Below are positions 12,044 through 24,160 of a DNA stretch of 64,000 nucleotides, piece after piece (the first letter of the stretch is position 1; each line of letters opens with the position of its first letter). Location: NCBI GenBank assembly GCA_019054805.1, contig JAHQIY010000027.1, positions 806,001 through 870,000 on the forward strand. The letters are read 5' to 3'. Source of the stretch: Brachionus manjavacas. Its lineage: Eukaryota > Rotifera > Eurotatoria > Ploima > Brachionidae. The position numbers and the translations under genes were made by a program. Under the pieces are notes generated by a model. The model had not been told where the DNA came from and ran no database searches. It saw only the letters and a program-made list of their open reading frames with translations.

Positions 12044-13283
12044 TTTCTGATTTCTGATTTATTTTACTAGATTATGCTTTTTAAATTAATAAAAACTTTA
12101 AAAATAACATATTATCCCTTATATTTTCCCTTATTAGGATATATATATTTTCCCTTATTAGGATATAACGAAATTTGTTAATTACGAACCTCTTTTGGAT
12201 TCCCCTAGTGACTTCGTTATAGCCGTACTTCACTGTATAACGAAGATAGAGCGGAAATTGAGAATATTTTTGCTTCAATCCAGTTTGAATCAAAGACTTT
12301 AATTAATATTAGAAGGTTAGAGGAGAAAAATAGTGTTTCCAATGATCCTTAGATTTTATTTCAATTAGTAAGTGAGAGAAATAGAAACTAGCTATTGATG
12401 CTAGCAAAAACCTTGAGAACGCTATCGGTTCATCAGAAGGTCAACATTAACTCAGATTTAACTCAAGCACATCGGATAGTTGATAAAGAGCTAAAAACGC
12501 TAAAAAAATCCAAAAATGAAGAAGAAGAGAAGCAAAACTTGCCTTATCGCTGGGGTATCAGAGGTTTCGATCTATTTTTCTATTTATTATTGAAGCTTTT
12601 AGATTTAAGAGGAGGAAGATGAGAGCGGACCAGATTAAAGGTACGGCTCAAGGTAAAAATACCGAACTTCGGAGGGGAACAACCCAGGCTACAGGTCGAG
12701 ATTACTAATACATTTTTTGAATTAATCATAGTAGTGACCACCATCAAACCACAATGAAAAGGATAGTTCGATAAATGAAGGTTTATTGAAAAATCATAAA
12801 AAAACTGTAAATATATATGGGTTGAATAAAATTAACAAAAAAAAGCAAGAAATAGTGTGTATGGTACCAGTTTAAAATAAATTCTATAATTCTTTCTAAA
12901 ATGCTATTTCACGAATTCAACTTCACTTGGCAAAAAATTAAATGAGCTCGAACTGTAGTTTAAGACAAAGACTACGATATTGTGCTGGTAACAGAGACTT
13001 GGTTTAATGAAAATTTCGCACAACGTATCCGAGGTGACAACATGTTCCACTCTACCAGGAAAGACAGAGAAGGTGGTGATGTATGTATATGTGTTCGAGA
13101 AGGAATAAAGAGAATTAATGTGTAGGATGAAATTCAATGGAACAATGTAGTTGTTCAATAGTTTCAGATAAAGAAAAGTACTAATTGATTTTATTTTACA
13201 GGCCGCCATTAAATAAAGACAACGATTGAACAATTTGATTTTTTTTTAATTAGATGTTATTATTTAATTAATAAAATTTTTTA

Positions 13284-13754
13284 ATTGTGAATTCGGTTGA
13301 AGTGGTCTGTATTTCGGTTTAAATGAAGAGTCTTATGAGAGAAAATATTTAGCTTTTGAGAGAAATAAAATGCCGACTGTTTTTACCATCAGCATGCTAC
13401 CTTTTCTCCTTTTCAAAGTAATGATGGAGATTTTGGAAAATATTTTAGACTTATTTATTACTTAACAGTCAAGTAGAATTTACTCTATTAGACGCGAGTC
13501 CCCATTGTTATCGTTAATTAGAGCACATTTTAGTTTATCATGGACTAAAGGGCAGCGCCGAGTAAGCTTTTCACAGCACTTCTTTCATGTGTAAAAATGG
13601 TGATTATTAGAATTTTAATCAATATTTTGAGTCAATCGATTGGATAAAGATTATTAAATAATTTAACTGTTAATGAAATAAATGATTACTTTTTGGACAA
13701 GAATAATTTTGCTAGTAATCGTTTTATCACATTTAATCAGTCTAACAAAAAAAA
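13284..13754 (+). mobile_element. Poly(A)-tailed retroposon 'Y' downstream of NOS copy B
   Basis: About 471 bp ending in CTAACAAAAAAAAG, flanked by imperfect direct repeats of about 27 bp (13257-13283 and 13755-13781) built on AATT..TTTTTTAAATTGTGA. NOS copy C has the same flank without the insert (around 28870-28925), i.e. an empty site. Related copies: 28106-28553 (inverted) and truncated ones at 6731-6974 and 10574-10817. It behaves like a SINE or a short LINE 3' fragment; no coding content was recognised. Confidence 0.6.
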
Positions 13755-13872
13755 GAATTATTTAAATTTTTTAAATTGTGATTTTAATTAGATTTTTATT
13801 AAAAAATATTGTTATTATTTAAGACTAAAATAAAGTTTTAATTTATTGAATTGTTTGATAATTAAAAGCATT

Positions 13873-16800
13873 CTAAGAGGTAAATATGTCCTCATGGTAT
13901 CTATTTTGATTTTTTAATTGCTGGATAAATGAATCATCATGCTCTTTGCCAAGTAATTGCAGATTTTTGGCAAAAATTGCATTCAGTTTTTCTGCTACTC
14001 CAGAAGCCATTTGAGTTCTACCACAAACATAGATATGCGCTCTTTTGCTCACTACAAGATCAACAATTTTATCCGAATTTTCCCATAGCTTATCCTGAAC
14101 ATATTCCTTTAAAACGATTATTTAAAGAAAATGAAAAATGATAAATTTTGAATATATTGCTATTCTTTAAAATTTACCTTTGGAAAATTCAAATCTCTGC
14201 TGAAGGCAATGTGAAATTCGCTCAACACTTGCTTAGCCTTAAGTGCCTCGATTTCATTCATGTACAAAAAATCTTTATTCTTTGCTCTGCATCCATAAAA
14301 TAGAATAAAATCGCCAAATCTATCAGAATTAAGTCGGTTTTGAAGCTTCAAATCTCTCTGCATCCAGAAGCTCCTAAATGGCGCGATGCCTGTACCTGTT
14401 CCGATCATGATGACTGGCACAGACAAATCATCTGGTAGAATGAACTTGTTTGATCTTGAATGAAATTTATTTTTTAAAATGCATCAAAAAACCCTTTTTT
14501 ATTTGATTATACTGTATTATCTCAGCTGGAATCACTATTCCAATGGGAGAGTCTGCGAGAAATTTTGTACAAACTCCGTAATGGCTTGAATCTGGAAATT
14601 TCGATTCATTTTTCAAAACTCCAAAAGTAATCTCTAATTCATTTTTGTCTTTATTTAAACATGAACTAATGCTGTAAAACCTAGATTTCAAATGTGGCAA
14701 GACAGCTAGCAAGTTATTTATGTCCGGGTTAACGGATTCATAAGTTTTGAGTACATCCACTAAACTTGGATATTCAGCTTTCCATGATTCATATTTTTTC
14801 CAGTCCTTTTGAAAATAGAAAATTAATTTCAGAATTTAACATTATATATTAAAAATTCCAAAATTATTGTTTTGATTTAAATAGAAAAAATTAAAATGCT
14901 TCTTCGATTTTAATTATTCTTACTGTAGCCAATGAATCTAGGATTTCTCTATCTCTTTCATTCAATGCTTGTGATGCAAGATTCTTAAGTGCTTCTTGTG
15001 ATAACGGCTTAGAGATGTCAAAGTAATGTGTCAATGCTTGCCGAATTGACATCACTGGATACTTTTTATCACTTAGCCACAGTTCATTTGTACCTTTTTT
15101 CAACAATTTTTTTTTAAATTAAAATCAAATTTATATCCAAAAAAAATATTTACTTGTTGACAAGCTTTCGTCAAACACTTCGAATTTAACTAATTCATCA
15201 AAGTTTGAACTGTTGTTTAGCCTAGACAAAATAAATTCGACATTTTCTTTTGCATTTTGAGCAAATATTTCAATGTGATTTCCTGGAAGATATTTTATCT
15301 CAAAGCCTTTTGCTCTAAGCTTCAACCGAATAATTGGTTCACTGAAATAATATTTTTTGTTTTAATAAATTAAGCTGGAATTAAAATAAAAAAATTACTC
15401 GTTTGGTTGATAGCCTAGAACATCTTTTTCAACAATTTCAAAAGGTCTCAAATTTTTTCGTAAATTTTTGACAGATTAAATAAAACGTTGCCTTCGTTTG
15501 ATTTGTTTCCATTAAATGGAAAAGATCGAAGCTTTATTTTCTTCGCCCTGAGCAGCTTAGAGTCTAAAATTTGACCAATTTCATTCTCATTTAACTTCAA
15601 TTTTGGTTTAAACTCTCTGATAGATTCCTAAATAAACATTTAGCATGGAAATATTTCTATTCCAACTTTTTTAGTTTACTTGCAAAGCGTTTTTGAGCCA
15701 AAACAGCATTTTTGCTTCCTCATTGTCCATTTGATCAGCTATTACAAGAGGATAGATTTCGTTTAAGCCTATTCGTTTCAAAAATGCGTGTATTAACTTG
15801 GGAAAGCTACCAAAGTTATCTCCATAACTGGTATCACCAAGTCCAAGAATACTAAATCGAACTGTAGACATTGATACATTATCATTTGATCTAACTTGTT
15901 TTTTGTTATTACTAGATAAAAATCAAACAAAAAATATTTTATAACTTTTTAAAACAAAAAAAGTTACTTATTAAATTCAATAATTTTGTCCTCAATTAAT
16001 TTTCCATTAGTTGGCGAATCTCCATTTCCTGTCGTGCTTGCCACAATCAAAACCAATTCTTCATTTTTCAAATTTTCCAAATTGTACTCGTTCAATACCA
16101 TAATCTATTTTTAGTTTAGATTTTTAATTTTTTTTGGTTAAAAATAATTTTTAATTTAAATTATATTATTATTATTAATTTCAGTGAACGCCTTTAAGGC
16201 GATGTTAAAAAATATTAAAAAAGAATAAATGAGATAATTGGAAATAATTGGAAATTTTTGGTCAATTGCCCAAAAAAATCAACTTGACAATTTAATGCTT
16301 CTTACTTTAGTTTTGAAAACTTTGCTGAACAAATTAGAAGTTATTTCTGAGAAATTTTTGGACTTTCCCGTTTGACTTGCATAGAGAATACAACATTTTG
16401 GTCTAGTTTTTAACTTGGCGTTTAAAGACTTCAAAAATGGCACCAAGCATTTTACCAGAGTCTTAAATTTAATTGATTTTTTTGGCAATCGTGGAATTTC
16501 CTGAAATAAAAATAATTTCTTTAGGCTTCAACTTAATCAGCAAAGCATTTTAATTCTACCTGATACTCAAAATAAGGCTTGAGTATGTAGTTTAACATTT
16601 CCAGTCCAAATATTGGCGTTATATGAGCTGACATTGAAGGGTTTATCCAGACCCAGTCAGATGGAGTGCCTCCTCTTAATTTCATTTCGTTTTCCCAATG
16701 TTTCACAAAAGATTCAGACGCAGTGTGAAGATCAACAATAGTCACACCAGCTTTGTTAAACGAATGCAAAATGGCCTTGTTTGTTTCGAGCAAAACTTCG

Positions 16801-18613
16801 TCTTTCCAAAGCGACACATTGCTTCTGGTGTCCAGGCCCAAGACTGTGGCTATTACTTTTAGTTTGTCATATCTTAAAGCTTCAGTTAGATCTCGACCAA
16901 TTTCAGTATTCATGTACCATCCATTAAATGCCACACAATTGAAATAAATTCCACCAGCATCCATGCACATGGAAGACACTGCTGGAACTGTTAACCACTT
17001 TAATTTTAATTCCTTGAAGGCTTCGTATCTTAAATTTGGTAAAATCAACTTAAAGCTTTCAAAAATTTAACACAATTTTATTTTAATTTTTGATCTTGGG
17101 TTCAAAAATTTAAAAAGTTTCTAAAAATTTCAGTTTAAATTTTTTTTAATTGAGCCCTTACATAATTTTTCAATCGCATCAATATTTTTTGTTTCTTTTA
17201 ATTATTAGTTCTTCTTTAAGGAGTTAAATTCGTTTAAAAGATATGTTTACATTTACACTAAACTTTATCAATTCTTTAAATGCATTAAAATCAATTTTTT
17301 TCATTTAATAAAAGATCTCAATTTATTAAGCTCAAAATCGAAAAGAAATTCATTCTGAATATAAAAACTTGAATTTTTAAAAATATACTTTGGGTGTTCA
17401 ATTTCTACTTGCAGCGCCAACTCAGTTGGTATTTCATACACATCGGGCTTTTTTCCATCAACTTGCAGCACCAGTGGTAATATGTCGAATTCAGTTCTTT
17501 TTCCTTTCCATCCTAAAGCTTCACATATCTAAAATAGATAAAAAAAATGAGGCCAAAATTTTTTCGTCACTTTTTTTCTCTTGAAAATAAAAATTTACCT
17601 TTGTAAAAGCGACTTGAGATTTATCTCCAATTGTATCAGTCTCATTTATTTCATAACCAGCATAGTTTATCAGCTGGGTATTCCATATTCGCATATCATG
17701 CTTTTCTTTGACTCTTTGCCTAAAAACAGTGATGGCCGATCTGATGTTGCCACCATTGGTCGCATATTTCAAGTGTTCACAAAGCAGATCGAACATCTCT
17801 TTTGTAGTGGTGCAATGCCGACCGTCAAAAAGCTTTATTTTTGACCAGTTTATTCTGCCAATGCATCTGGCTGCATTTCTCCAAGATGTTCTCCCGGCAA
17901 ACTCCAACTCATTGAATGTTAAATCATACTTTTTGTATTTTGAAAAATATTTATCTGACTGATTAAGTCTGTCCCGATGAAAAGTTGAGTTTTTCCTGTA
18001 AACTTTTTTTTTAATTTTTTTTAAATATTAGTTGAGCCTAATGAATCTAATTTTAGTAAGCATTATTATAAAAAATTTTCAAAAGTTAATTTAAATAATC
18101 CAAAAAAATTTAGCCTAAAACATTATTAATTTTGATTTATTTTACTTCCTTGAATTGTTTTCAAATAATTAGATTCAGATAGGCTTTGAAAAAAAACTAT
18201 CTAAAAATACTGGTTAATGGATTCAAAATATTGTCCAAGAAATTCGATATGTTCTATTTTTGCTTCTTGCAAGTCCTTTTGCTGGTTCATTTTCAAAGGC
18301 TGAGATTTAAGTATTGAGCCTTTGCAGAATTTTTCAGTGCAGCCAATTCCCTAAAAGTATTTGATTATTTTATTTTTAAAAAAATTAAATTTTGCACTTT
18401 ATTCGACTTGTTGTGCAAAGTTTCGGTAAAGCTGCGATCATCACTGAAACTGTTCAGAATAAAGGGACACTTGTTACCATTTCTTAATTTTGTATTTGAA
18501 TTAGTTGCTCGTGGCAATGGTGATGGTTTGCTTCTTGAAGAAAAAGATTCCAGTGCTTTAGGCACTTTGTCTAATAATTTTTCTTTTTTATCGAATTGGG
18601 ATTTGGAATTCAT
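13873..18613 (-). pseudogene. NOS: Nitric oxide synthase copy B, 14 exons, one frameshift
   Basis: Exons on the minus strand: 18613-18398, 18350-18211, 17995-17599, 17528-17389, 17028-16560, 16500-16306, 16104-15968, 15911-15680, 15627-15399, 15341-15154, 15093-14924, 14805-14513, 14454-14178 and 14106-13873 (stop TAG). All junctions are GT..AG with phases matching copies C and D. The start ATG at 18613 opens a 72-codon first exon. Visible features: zinc pair CTEKFC (exon 2), heme ligand RCIGRINW (exon 3), arginine-binding Glu in [13 protein letters not shown] loop [12 protein letters not shown] motif SRFYSIS and NADPH motifs. Exon 9 is 229 nt instead of 230, because an A run near 15456-15461 has six instead of seven bases, causing a premature stop. 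If that is a sequencing error, the gene is intact. The product would make NO and citrulline from arginine. Confidence 0.9.
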
Positions 18614-21254
18614 ATTTCTTGTTAAAATAGGAACAGAAAATGTTCAAGTTTAAATACCAACATATAATTCAAAAATTATTCTTTTAAATGCGATAACAAT
18701 AAAATAAATATTTAAAGAAATGTTTTTTTTTAAATAAATATTTAAAGTCTAAAAACCCTAAGTTAAATCAAAAAAAGTTTATGTAATGCTGACTGTAAAA
18801 AAATATCACAGCTCTAAAAAAAAACTGATCGGAGCAATAAAATTTGAAGAAAAATCTATTTTTTCGAAATTTTTCTCCTTTCAAATTAATCATAAAAACT
18901 CTTCACAATTGAAAATTGAAATGTGTTTTTTTTATCCTGAAATTAGTTTTCTTTATTAGAAAATATCAAAAATGGTCATCTTCTAGCAAAACACGAAAAC
19001 TTAACAAAACTTGAATAAAACTCCAACATTTTTTCAGCATTTTATCTGGTTTTAAAAACTTAGATTCAAATTGAAGAGAAGTGGATATTTTGAAGGATAA
19101 TATTCGATTTTCCTAGAACGATGGACACCATTCCATTTTTTTCTAGGAAAAAGAATGCAATAATTTTTTCCAAAAATTTTTTTGGACAGGATAAATTCAA
19201 TAAAAATTCTTTCACACAAATCTTGGAATTCAAATTAAAAAAACACTTTCGAGTATTTATAATGCTCTAATAGGGTTTTTAATTGATTACAGCTTCTTCA
19301 TTTTTATTTTAGCTTCACATACTAATTTTCGTAAATTACAATTTCTCCAAAATATATCCTTTAAAGCGTTCATTGAAATGAGTAAATAAATAAGGCGATT
19401 TATCACCTCCCATATGAAACACACTCAGAAATCTTCTTATTTTTTCATGAAAGTCAAAAAATTGACACAATCAAAATCAGGTTTAAAAAACTCTTTATAA
19501 GATATGTTAAAAAAACTGCTTTCTCTTCAAAAATGAGTTAATTTTATCACTTATAAAGGACTATGAAGTTGTTTTTGTTGAGAGCTCAAGAGATCCTGAA
19601 AAAAAAGTTTCCCTTGTCAATTTTTGTCCATGAATTTCCACGTGAGTGATTTGCAGCAGCCAAATCTTTCAATTTTTTAGAAGTCTCCCTTTAAATAAAC
19701 AATTTAAAAAAAAAAATTTTTTTGACTCTTTATGAAACAGAGTTGGAGATTGTAGAATTTTGATACTTTGAAAGTAATCATAATAGTTTCATCGGAATTT
19801 TAGCCCGGCAAATTGAAGTTTATGATGAAATGCAAATTTCAAATCAAACTTTTCAGTTTTTGTTTAAAGAAAAGGCATTTTTTGTCATTTTTTAAATATT
19901 TAATTTTAAACTTTTTAAAACATGATTTTTTAAATAAATAATTAGCAAGAAGATCATATGATTTTTTGTTTGAAGTAAAATAAAATCCAAATCAATATTT
20001 TAAAATTGTGCAATACAAAATTTAACTTTGTGTCGCTGTAGTATATTTTAACTGGAGCCATTATTAGGATGCTTTAATGTGGATTTTAAATTTGTCTTTA
20101 AAATTTTGAAATTAATATTTAAAAAAAATAAATTAAAGATCGATGGGAAAGAATTTTTTCATCATTTTTATAATGATTTTAATCTATTAAGTTTTGATCA
20201 TGTGATCATGATCATGAACTTCAAATTTCCTTTTAGCTCGGTTTAAATTAATATAATTATAACTTTTAGTAAAATTGAAATATTTGAACTTGGTCCATAA
20301 ATTATTCTGTTGATCATTTTATTAAGAATTTTTATTTAAAAATTATTTTTTGAAGCAAAAATAGTTTTGTTCATTTGATCACAGGATTTTACATTTAAAA
20401 TATTCCGATAGTTTTTATATGTTGATTTTGTTAATTTTGACTTTAACACATGCTTAATAAAAAACAATGTCACAAGGAACGTACGATTTTTTAAAAGCTT
20501 AAAATAGTCAAACTTAATAGAAAGATTTATTTGGTAAATAAATGAAAGTCGACAAAAAAGTGATTATTGTTTTTTTGCTTCACGAAAATTCTTATAAATT
20601 ATTTTTTTGAACAAAATTCTCGTTGAATTTTTTGAGAATTTCAGATTTTTTTGTTAGATTAAGTCAAATAGAATAATCAAAGTGAATAAAGAGAAAATAG
20701 GTTTTTTTTGACTGATATTTTTTTTTTGATAATTAAAAAATTATTTTTTGCCCTGAATGAATAAATTTATTTACTAATGACAAAAAATTGAGATTTGACA
20801 TAGCAATAATTTGTAAATATAATTTATTGACTAACAAAATAGTTTTATTAACTTTCTAAAAATTAGATAAAATATGACAATCTAATTTTACGAGTGCTAA
20901 GAAAACATCAAAAGAAAAAGAAATCAGATATTTTGTTTCCATGGAGGTTTACTTGTCTTCTGACACTTGGCATTTTGTCATCTATTACCATGCCACTTTT
21001 ACATGGTTGTACTGATTATTCAACTTTCTTTCTTAGTTTTTCAACGTTTTTTGACATCATTCCTGCGATTAATCCAAATTTTCTTTATTGGGAGCAAAAA
21101 TGTAATTAATTTTTTATTTTTAAAATTTTTTGTCCAATTTTTCATAAAATTTTGAAATAAAACTATTTTATAAATATAAAAAATATATTCTTTATCATTT
21201 TAATAAGTTATTTTTTTCAAAAATTTAAAGATTTTTTCAAAATATCTTTCAATT
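18614..21254. other. Intergenic region upstream of NOS copy B
   Basis: AT-rich with no supported gene. 18642-18658 (minus strand GGTATTTAAACTTGAA) is conserved upstream of copy C and may be a core promoter. 19358-19393 is a plus-strand hairpin/TAA-type tail related to the one in NOS intron 6. 20190-20215 has overlapping TGATCA palindromes. Confidence 0.5.
18642..18658 (-). promoter_or_regulatory. Candidate core promoter of NOS copy B
   Basis: Read on the minus strand, GGTATTTAAACTTGAA lies about 30-45 bp before the ATG. The same word occurs upstream of copy C (35645-35661), although the surrounding upstream sequences differ. The TATTTAA core resembles a TATA box. Without transcript ends this is only a candidate. 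Confidence 0.35.
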
Positions 21255-21400
21255 TACGTAGCCGGCCTCCAAAATGCTGTCCGTATTTTTGGCCGCCCAT
21301 ATTTTTGTGGCCGTATTTTTTGCCGGTCAAAAACTGATCGTCCGCTAAAAGGTTGTGCGGACACGGTCACGGTTACTGAAAATTTTGGCCGGTTAAATGA
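21255..21400. repeat. GC-richer patch of repeated GGCCG/CCGTATTTTT words
   Basis: Locally GC-rich compared with everything around it, with recurring variants of CCGTATTTTTGGCCG. A similar pattern of degenerate GGCTTACC/CCAATTTTTGG units occurs at 34010-34110 inside NOS copy C intron 2. Nature unknown; it adjoins a retroelement 3' fragment. Confidence 0.4.
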
Positions 21401-21720
21401 TATGTCAGGGCACGATTGAGCCATTCTGTTCCACTGGTCTTCAGACTGGTGAAAAAATATAGAAAAGGTTTTGAAACAAGATTTATCCAATATCCAATTC
21501 CATTACGTAATTGCTACCTAACAATTTCTTCTATTTTTTACTAAACTATCAAATATTTAAACATGTCTATCCTCTAGCTTTTTCAAATTTAAGTTTTTTA
21601 TTTTTTTTCTCATTATTTAATCTGTTTTTTTTTGTCTTATCTTATTTTACTTTATACAATTTTTTTTCTGAAGGAGCATTAGCTCGGTATTGATTTACAA
21701 ATAAATAAATAAAAGCATAG
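21395..21720 (+). mobile_element. Non-LTR retrotransposon 3' end fragment
   Basis: Plus-strand coding remnant YVRARLSHSVPLVFRLV, matching the RT C-terminal region of the fragments at 278-832 and near 26060, then a T-rich 3' UTR, the family hairpin at 21668-21689 and AAATAA repeats. The 5' part is missing. Confidence 0.7.
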
Positions 21721-22046
21721 TGAGTGAATAGTCCGAATTTTTAAAAATTACATATATTTTGATTGGTTGAAATTTGGAATGAAAGATTTTTGTTAAAAAA
21801 TCAAATTTTTTTATTCAAAAAGAGGAAAGTATAAAAAATGTAAAATAAGTTAAATTGTCTTTATATTGTTAATAAATTTTCTTTCAAATAAAATGTTTTT
21901 CATTTTTCTTATAATAAAATTTATCCAAAATTGCATTTATCTATTTTAATTTTGAATAAATTATTATAATTTTATTTTTATCCAATAAAAAAATAGTAAA
22001 AAGAAAATAAAAATCCGGTCGATTTACATTGAATTCACTCAAGATG

Positions 22047-22375
22047 GATTTTTGAAATTTTTTTTTCTTTATTCAGGACAGTCTACAGGTTAATACAGGT
22101 TACATAGAATGGGTATTAGCGTTCTTTTCAATCTAAGTAACTAAAATTTAACAAAATACTAAATAGATTCCACTTTGGATACAATATTAATTAAAATCAA
22201 AATAAAACATAAGGGCTATTTCTACAATTAAAGTGCTTAAAATTAAGGACTTGAATATATGTGACTAATTCACTTTGATTTGCCACCGAGGCGTTGATTA
22301 TTGATTAAAATTAAATACAGTGATTCATGGCTAACTCGACCTCGTCGGGAGTTAAAAAAAGTCTTGAAAATCGAT
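22047..22375 (-). mobile_element. Retroelement or retrogene 3' end with AATAAA and poly(A)
   Basis: On the minus strand a short reading frame end (FLTPDEVELAMNHCI, then stop) is followed by about 240 nt of UTR, an AATAAA signal and a run of A's at 22047-22062. The poly(A) after the signal indicates reverse-transcribed mRNA. The peptide was not recognised; it could be the C-terminus of a retrotransposon ORF2 or of a host retrogene. Confidence 0.45.
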
Positions 22376-22639
22376 AAAAGAAAAATTGGAAAAATTAAAA
22401 TTATTAAAAAAATTAGCCATCTTCATTTGTTTTTTTGCAGTAATCTCGAGAATTATTTCCATATCTTCCAAATTTTCTAAAAACTTTTTATTTGAATATT
22501 AATTGAAATAAATCAATTAATTGTCAATTAAATGAATAGAATTTGATAAAAAAGTCTGACATAATTGTGAAATTTTTCTAAATAATATGCTTTTTTAGTA
22601 CCAGTTAACAGTGAAGTACGAGGTAACCGTAATTTTTTT

Positions 22640-22795
22640 ATCATTAAAAGGATAAGCTTTCCAGCCGCTTAATTTATCTCTTACGGAAGGTAAGGTCCCG
22701 AAAGCGTGGAAAACTTCGAACATTAATATGATTCAAAAAAAGGCCTCTAATTTACAAGATCCTTTAAATTATTTACCAATTAGTATAACTCTCTT
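22640..22795 (+). mobile_element. Reverse transcriptase fragment (fingers region)
   Basis: One frame reads LTEGKVPKAWKTSN, then MIQKKASNLQDPLNYLPIS, the conserved stretch just before the RT palm in non-LTR elements. It ends abruptly where the next element begins (22796), so it is a truncated copy or a broken insertion site. Confidence 0.6.
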
Positions 22796-23440
22796 TTCCG
22801 AAAGACGCAGATCCAATAATTCAAAGTTTATCTGGACCAACAATTATGTATTGGTTAAAATGTGTTTTTACTATAGCTGGACAAAAGCCAAATAGTTACT
22901 TTTGTAATGATTACGGGCACAACATTGCAAAGTGCCCACTCAATTAGTCAATTTGTGGCAAATGTCAACAAAAAGGACACTTAACCCAAAAATGTTCTTT
23001 GGCTGAAAAATTAAAATCACTCGAGCGTAGTAAAATTGACAATATTTATCAATGAATCTGATGAAACTGAACCTTCAACAAATATTGAGTCCTACACAGC
23101 GTCTCCAAAAACTCCAGAGTTTTCTGAAAACTGTAATATGGAACAAAAATCAGCATCAAATGACACCAGTCTTAACACCCCAGTCCTAGAAAAGTATATT
23201 TGTCAAAAACCGAGTGATGACCAGTCTCAGGTCACTAGCCAGAACAATTCAAATTCGAAAACAAATCATACTCCAGTTTTTTCAAAAAACCGTCCGAAAC
23301 GTCAACCAGAAAGCGAATCGAAAAACCAACCGAAAAAACAGTTGACAAGTCGCGAATAAGAAGATGACGCATTTGAGGGCTTTATTTCGAGTGAATCAAT
23401 TACGAATTCGGATCAGAATCATGTCAAAAATCGAAACGAA
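22796..23440 (+). pseudogene. Retrotransposon ORF1 (gag-like) with CCHC zinc knuckles
   Basis: The frame begins FPKDADPIIQSLSGPT and contains two knuckles. In the first the leading Cys is replaced by Ser (SYFCNDYGHNIAKC). The second is intact (CGKCQQKGHLTQKC), but an in-frame stop separates the two. 23036-23359 continues as an open Ser/Asn/Lys-rich tail. Such proteins bind the element RNA. It is inactivated by stops. Confidence 0.65.
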
Positions 23441-23529
23441 AATCGATGAATTAGTTGTTTTTTTCTTTTTTTTTAAAACGTTATTAAATTGAACAAAAAA
23501 ATAAAAACCACTTCAAATGACAGATTAGT

Positions 23530-24160
23530 AATAATTCATTGGAACTGTAATCATTTACCCTGTAAGACTTAACTTTTGAAAAAATTTACCTAAAGAATGA
23601 CATACTTTTGCTTAAGGAAATAAAAATCAACTCAATCCAGTCCAATTTTTCAAAAATTATCAATCGATTGCTAAACCTCGAGATAAGAGAAATGACGGGG
23701 TTGCAATCTTAATTAATAATGATATCGAATTTTCTATAGACTCCTCATTTGATAATTTTTCACTTGAACTCTTGTGTGTTCAAATAAAGCTTAAAGTCTA
23801 TCCTTTTTTCTTTTCAGCCTATATAACCCTCCTAATAAAGTTCTTCTTTTCGAACTTTTCTCAAAAATTTCAAAAAAATGCACTAAATTTATATTTGGCG
23901 GGGACCTCAATTCGAAAACCAAACAAATTGGATGTATTGGAGAAAATGAAAATCGTCAAGTACTTGAAAAAGTATAAAATGAGCTAAATGTTTCAGTAAT
24001 CAATGATAAGTCATCAACTTAAATATTTTTTTAACAGACAATACTTAAATTCTAGACCTTTTTCTTACACCTTCTTCACTCTTAGAAAAAATTACTGACT
24101 TCAAAGACCTTAACAACCATGACATGACAATCCGATTCGGACATGCCTTTCAGTGAAACA
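23530..24160 (+). pseudogene. AP endonuclease domain of the Jockey/I-like element
   Basis: Broken reading frames show the order of an AP-type endonuclease: IIHWNCN at the start, LRK/EIKIN, RNDGVAILINNDI, LELLCVQIKL and FGGDLNSKT (the GDxN motif). Several shifts separate these blocks. Confidence 0.55.

Larger units (their letters stand above)
11351..12235 (+). mobile_element. pogo/Tigger-like DNA transposon, defective, inserted in ORF1 relic
   Basis: 885 bp with 24-bp terminal inverted repeats (18 of 24 positions match; both contain CAGT and TATAACGAA), flanked by TA at 11349-11350 and 12236-12237. Removing the element and one TA restores the reading frame of the surrounding ORF1 relic (PKERYNEDRAEIENIF), which fixes the boundaries. 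TA target choice and the TIR sequence fit the pogo/Tigger branch of Tc1/mariner. Only the C-terminal part of a transposase-like protein remains, and a retroelement 3' end is inserted inside. Confidence 0.75.
10818..13230 (+). mobile_element. Old CR1/L2-like retrotransposon relic (ORF1 and endonuclease pieces)
   Basis: Plus-strand remains of an element related to the one at 6975-10453. Around 10830-10920 a reading frame gives SFRTKTFPFYITGKLAKW. 10990-11220 encodes a lysine/glutamate-rich coiled-coil region. 11290-11350 plus 12238-12620 encodes the ORF1 RRM-like and C-terminal part (NLIFFGIKKSE, NEDRAEIENIF, LPYRWGIRG). 12895-13230 encodes endonuclease sequence (VTETWFNE, RKDREGGDVCI). Many stops and shifts are present, and no RT part was recognised here. 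It is split by the DNA transposon at 11351-12235. A piece of the same ORF1 type, inverted, lies at 28640-28830. Confidence 0.7.

Noticed and set aside
13929-14141. ORF MNHHALCQVIADFWQ.. (also at 29073)
   Set aside because: Antisense shadow of NOS exon 14.
16753-16947. Plus-strand ORF MLNECKMALF.. repeated beside each NOS copy
   Set aside because: It is the antisense of NOS exon 5 in each copy and has no independent support.
20894-21155. Short hydrophobic ORFs MLRKHQKKKK.. and MAFCHLLPC..
   Set aside because: Overlapping frames in T-rich DNA with no motif, no splice context and no second copy.
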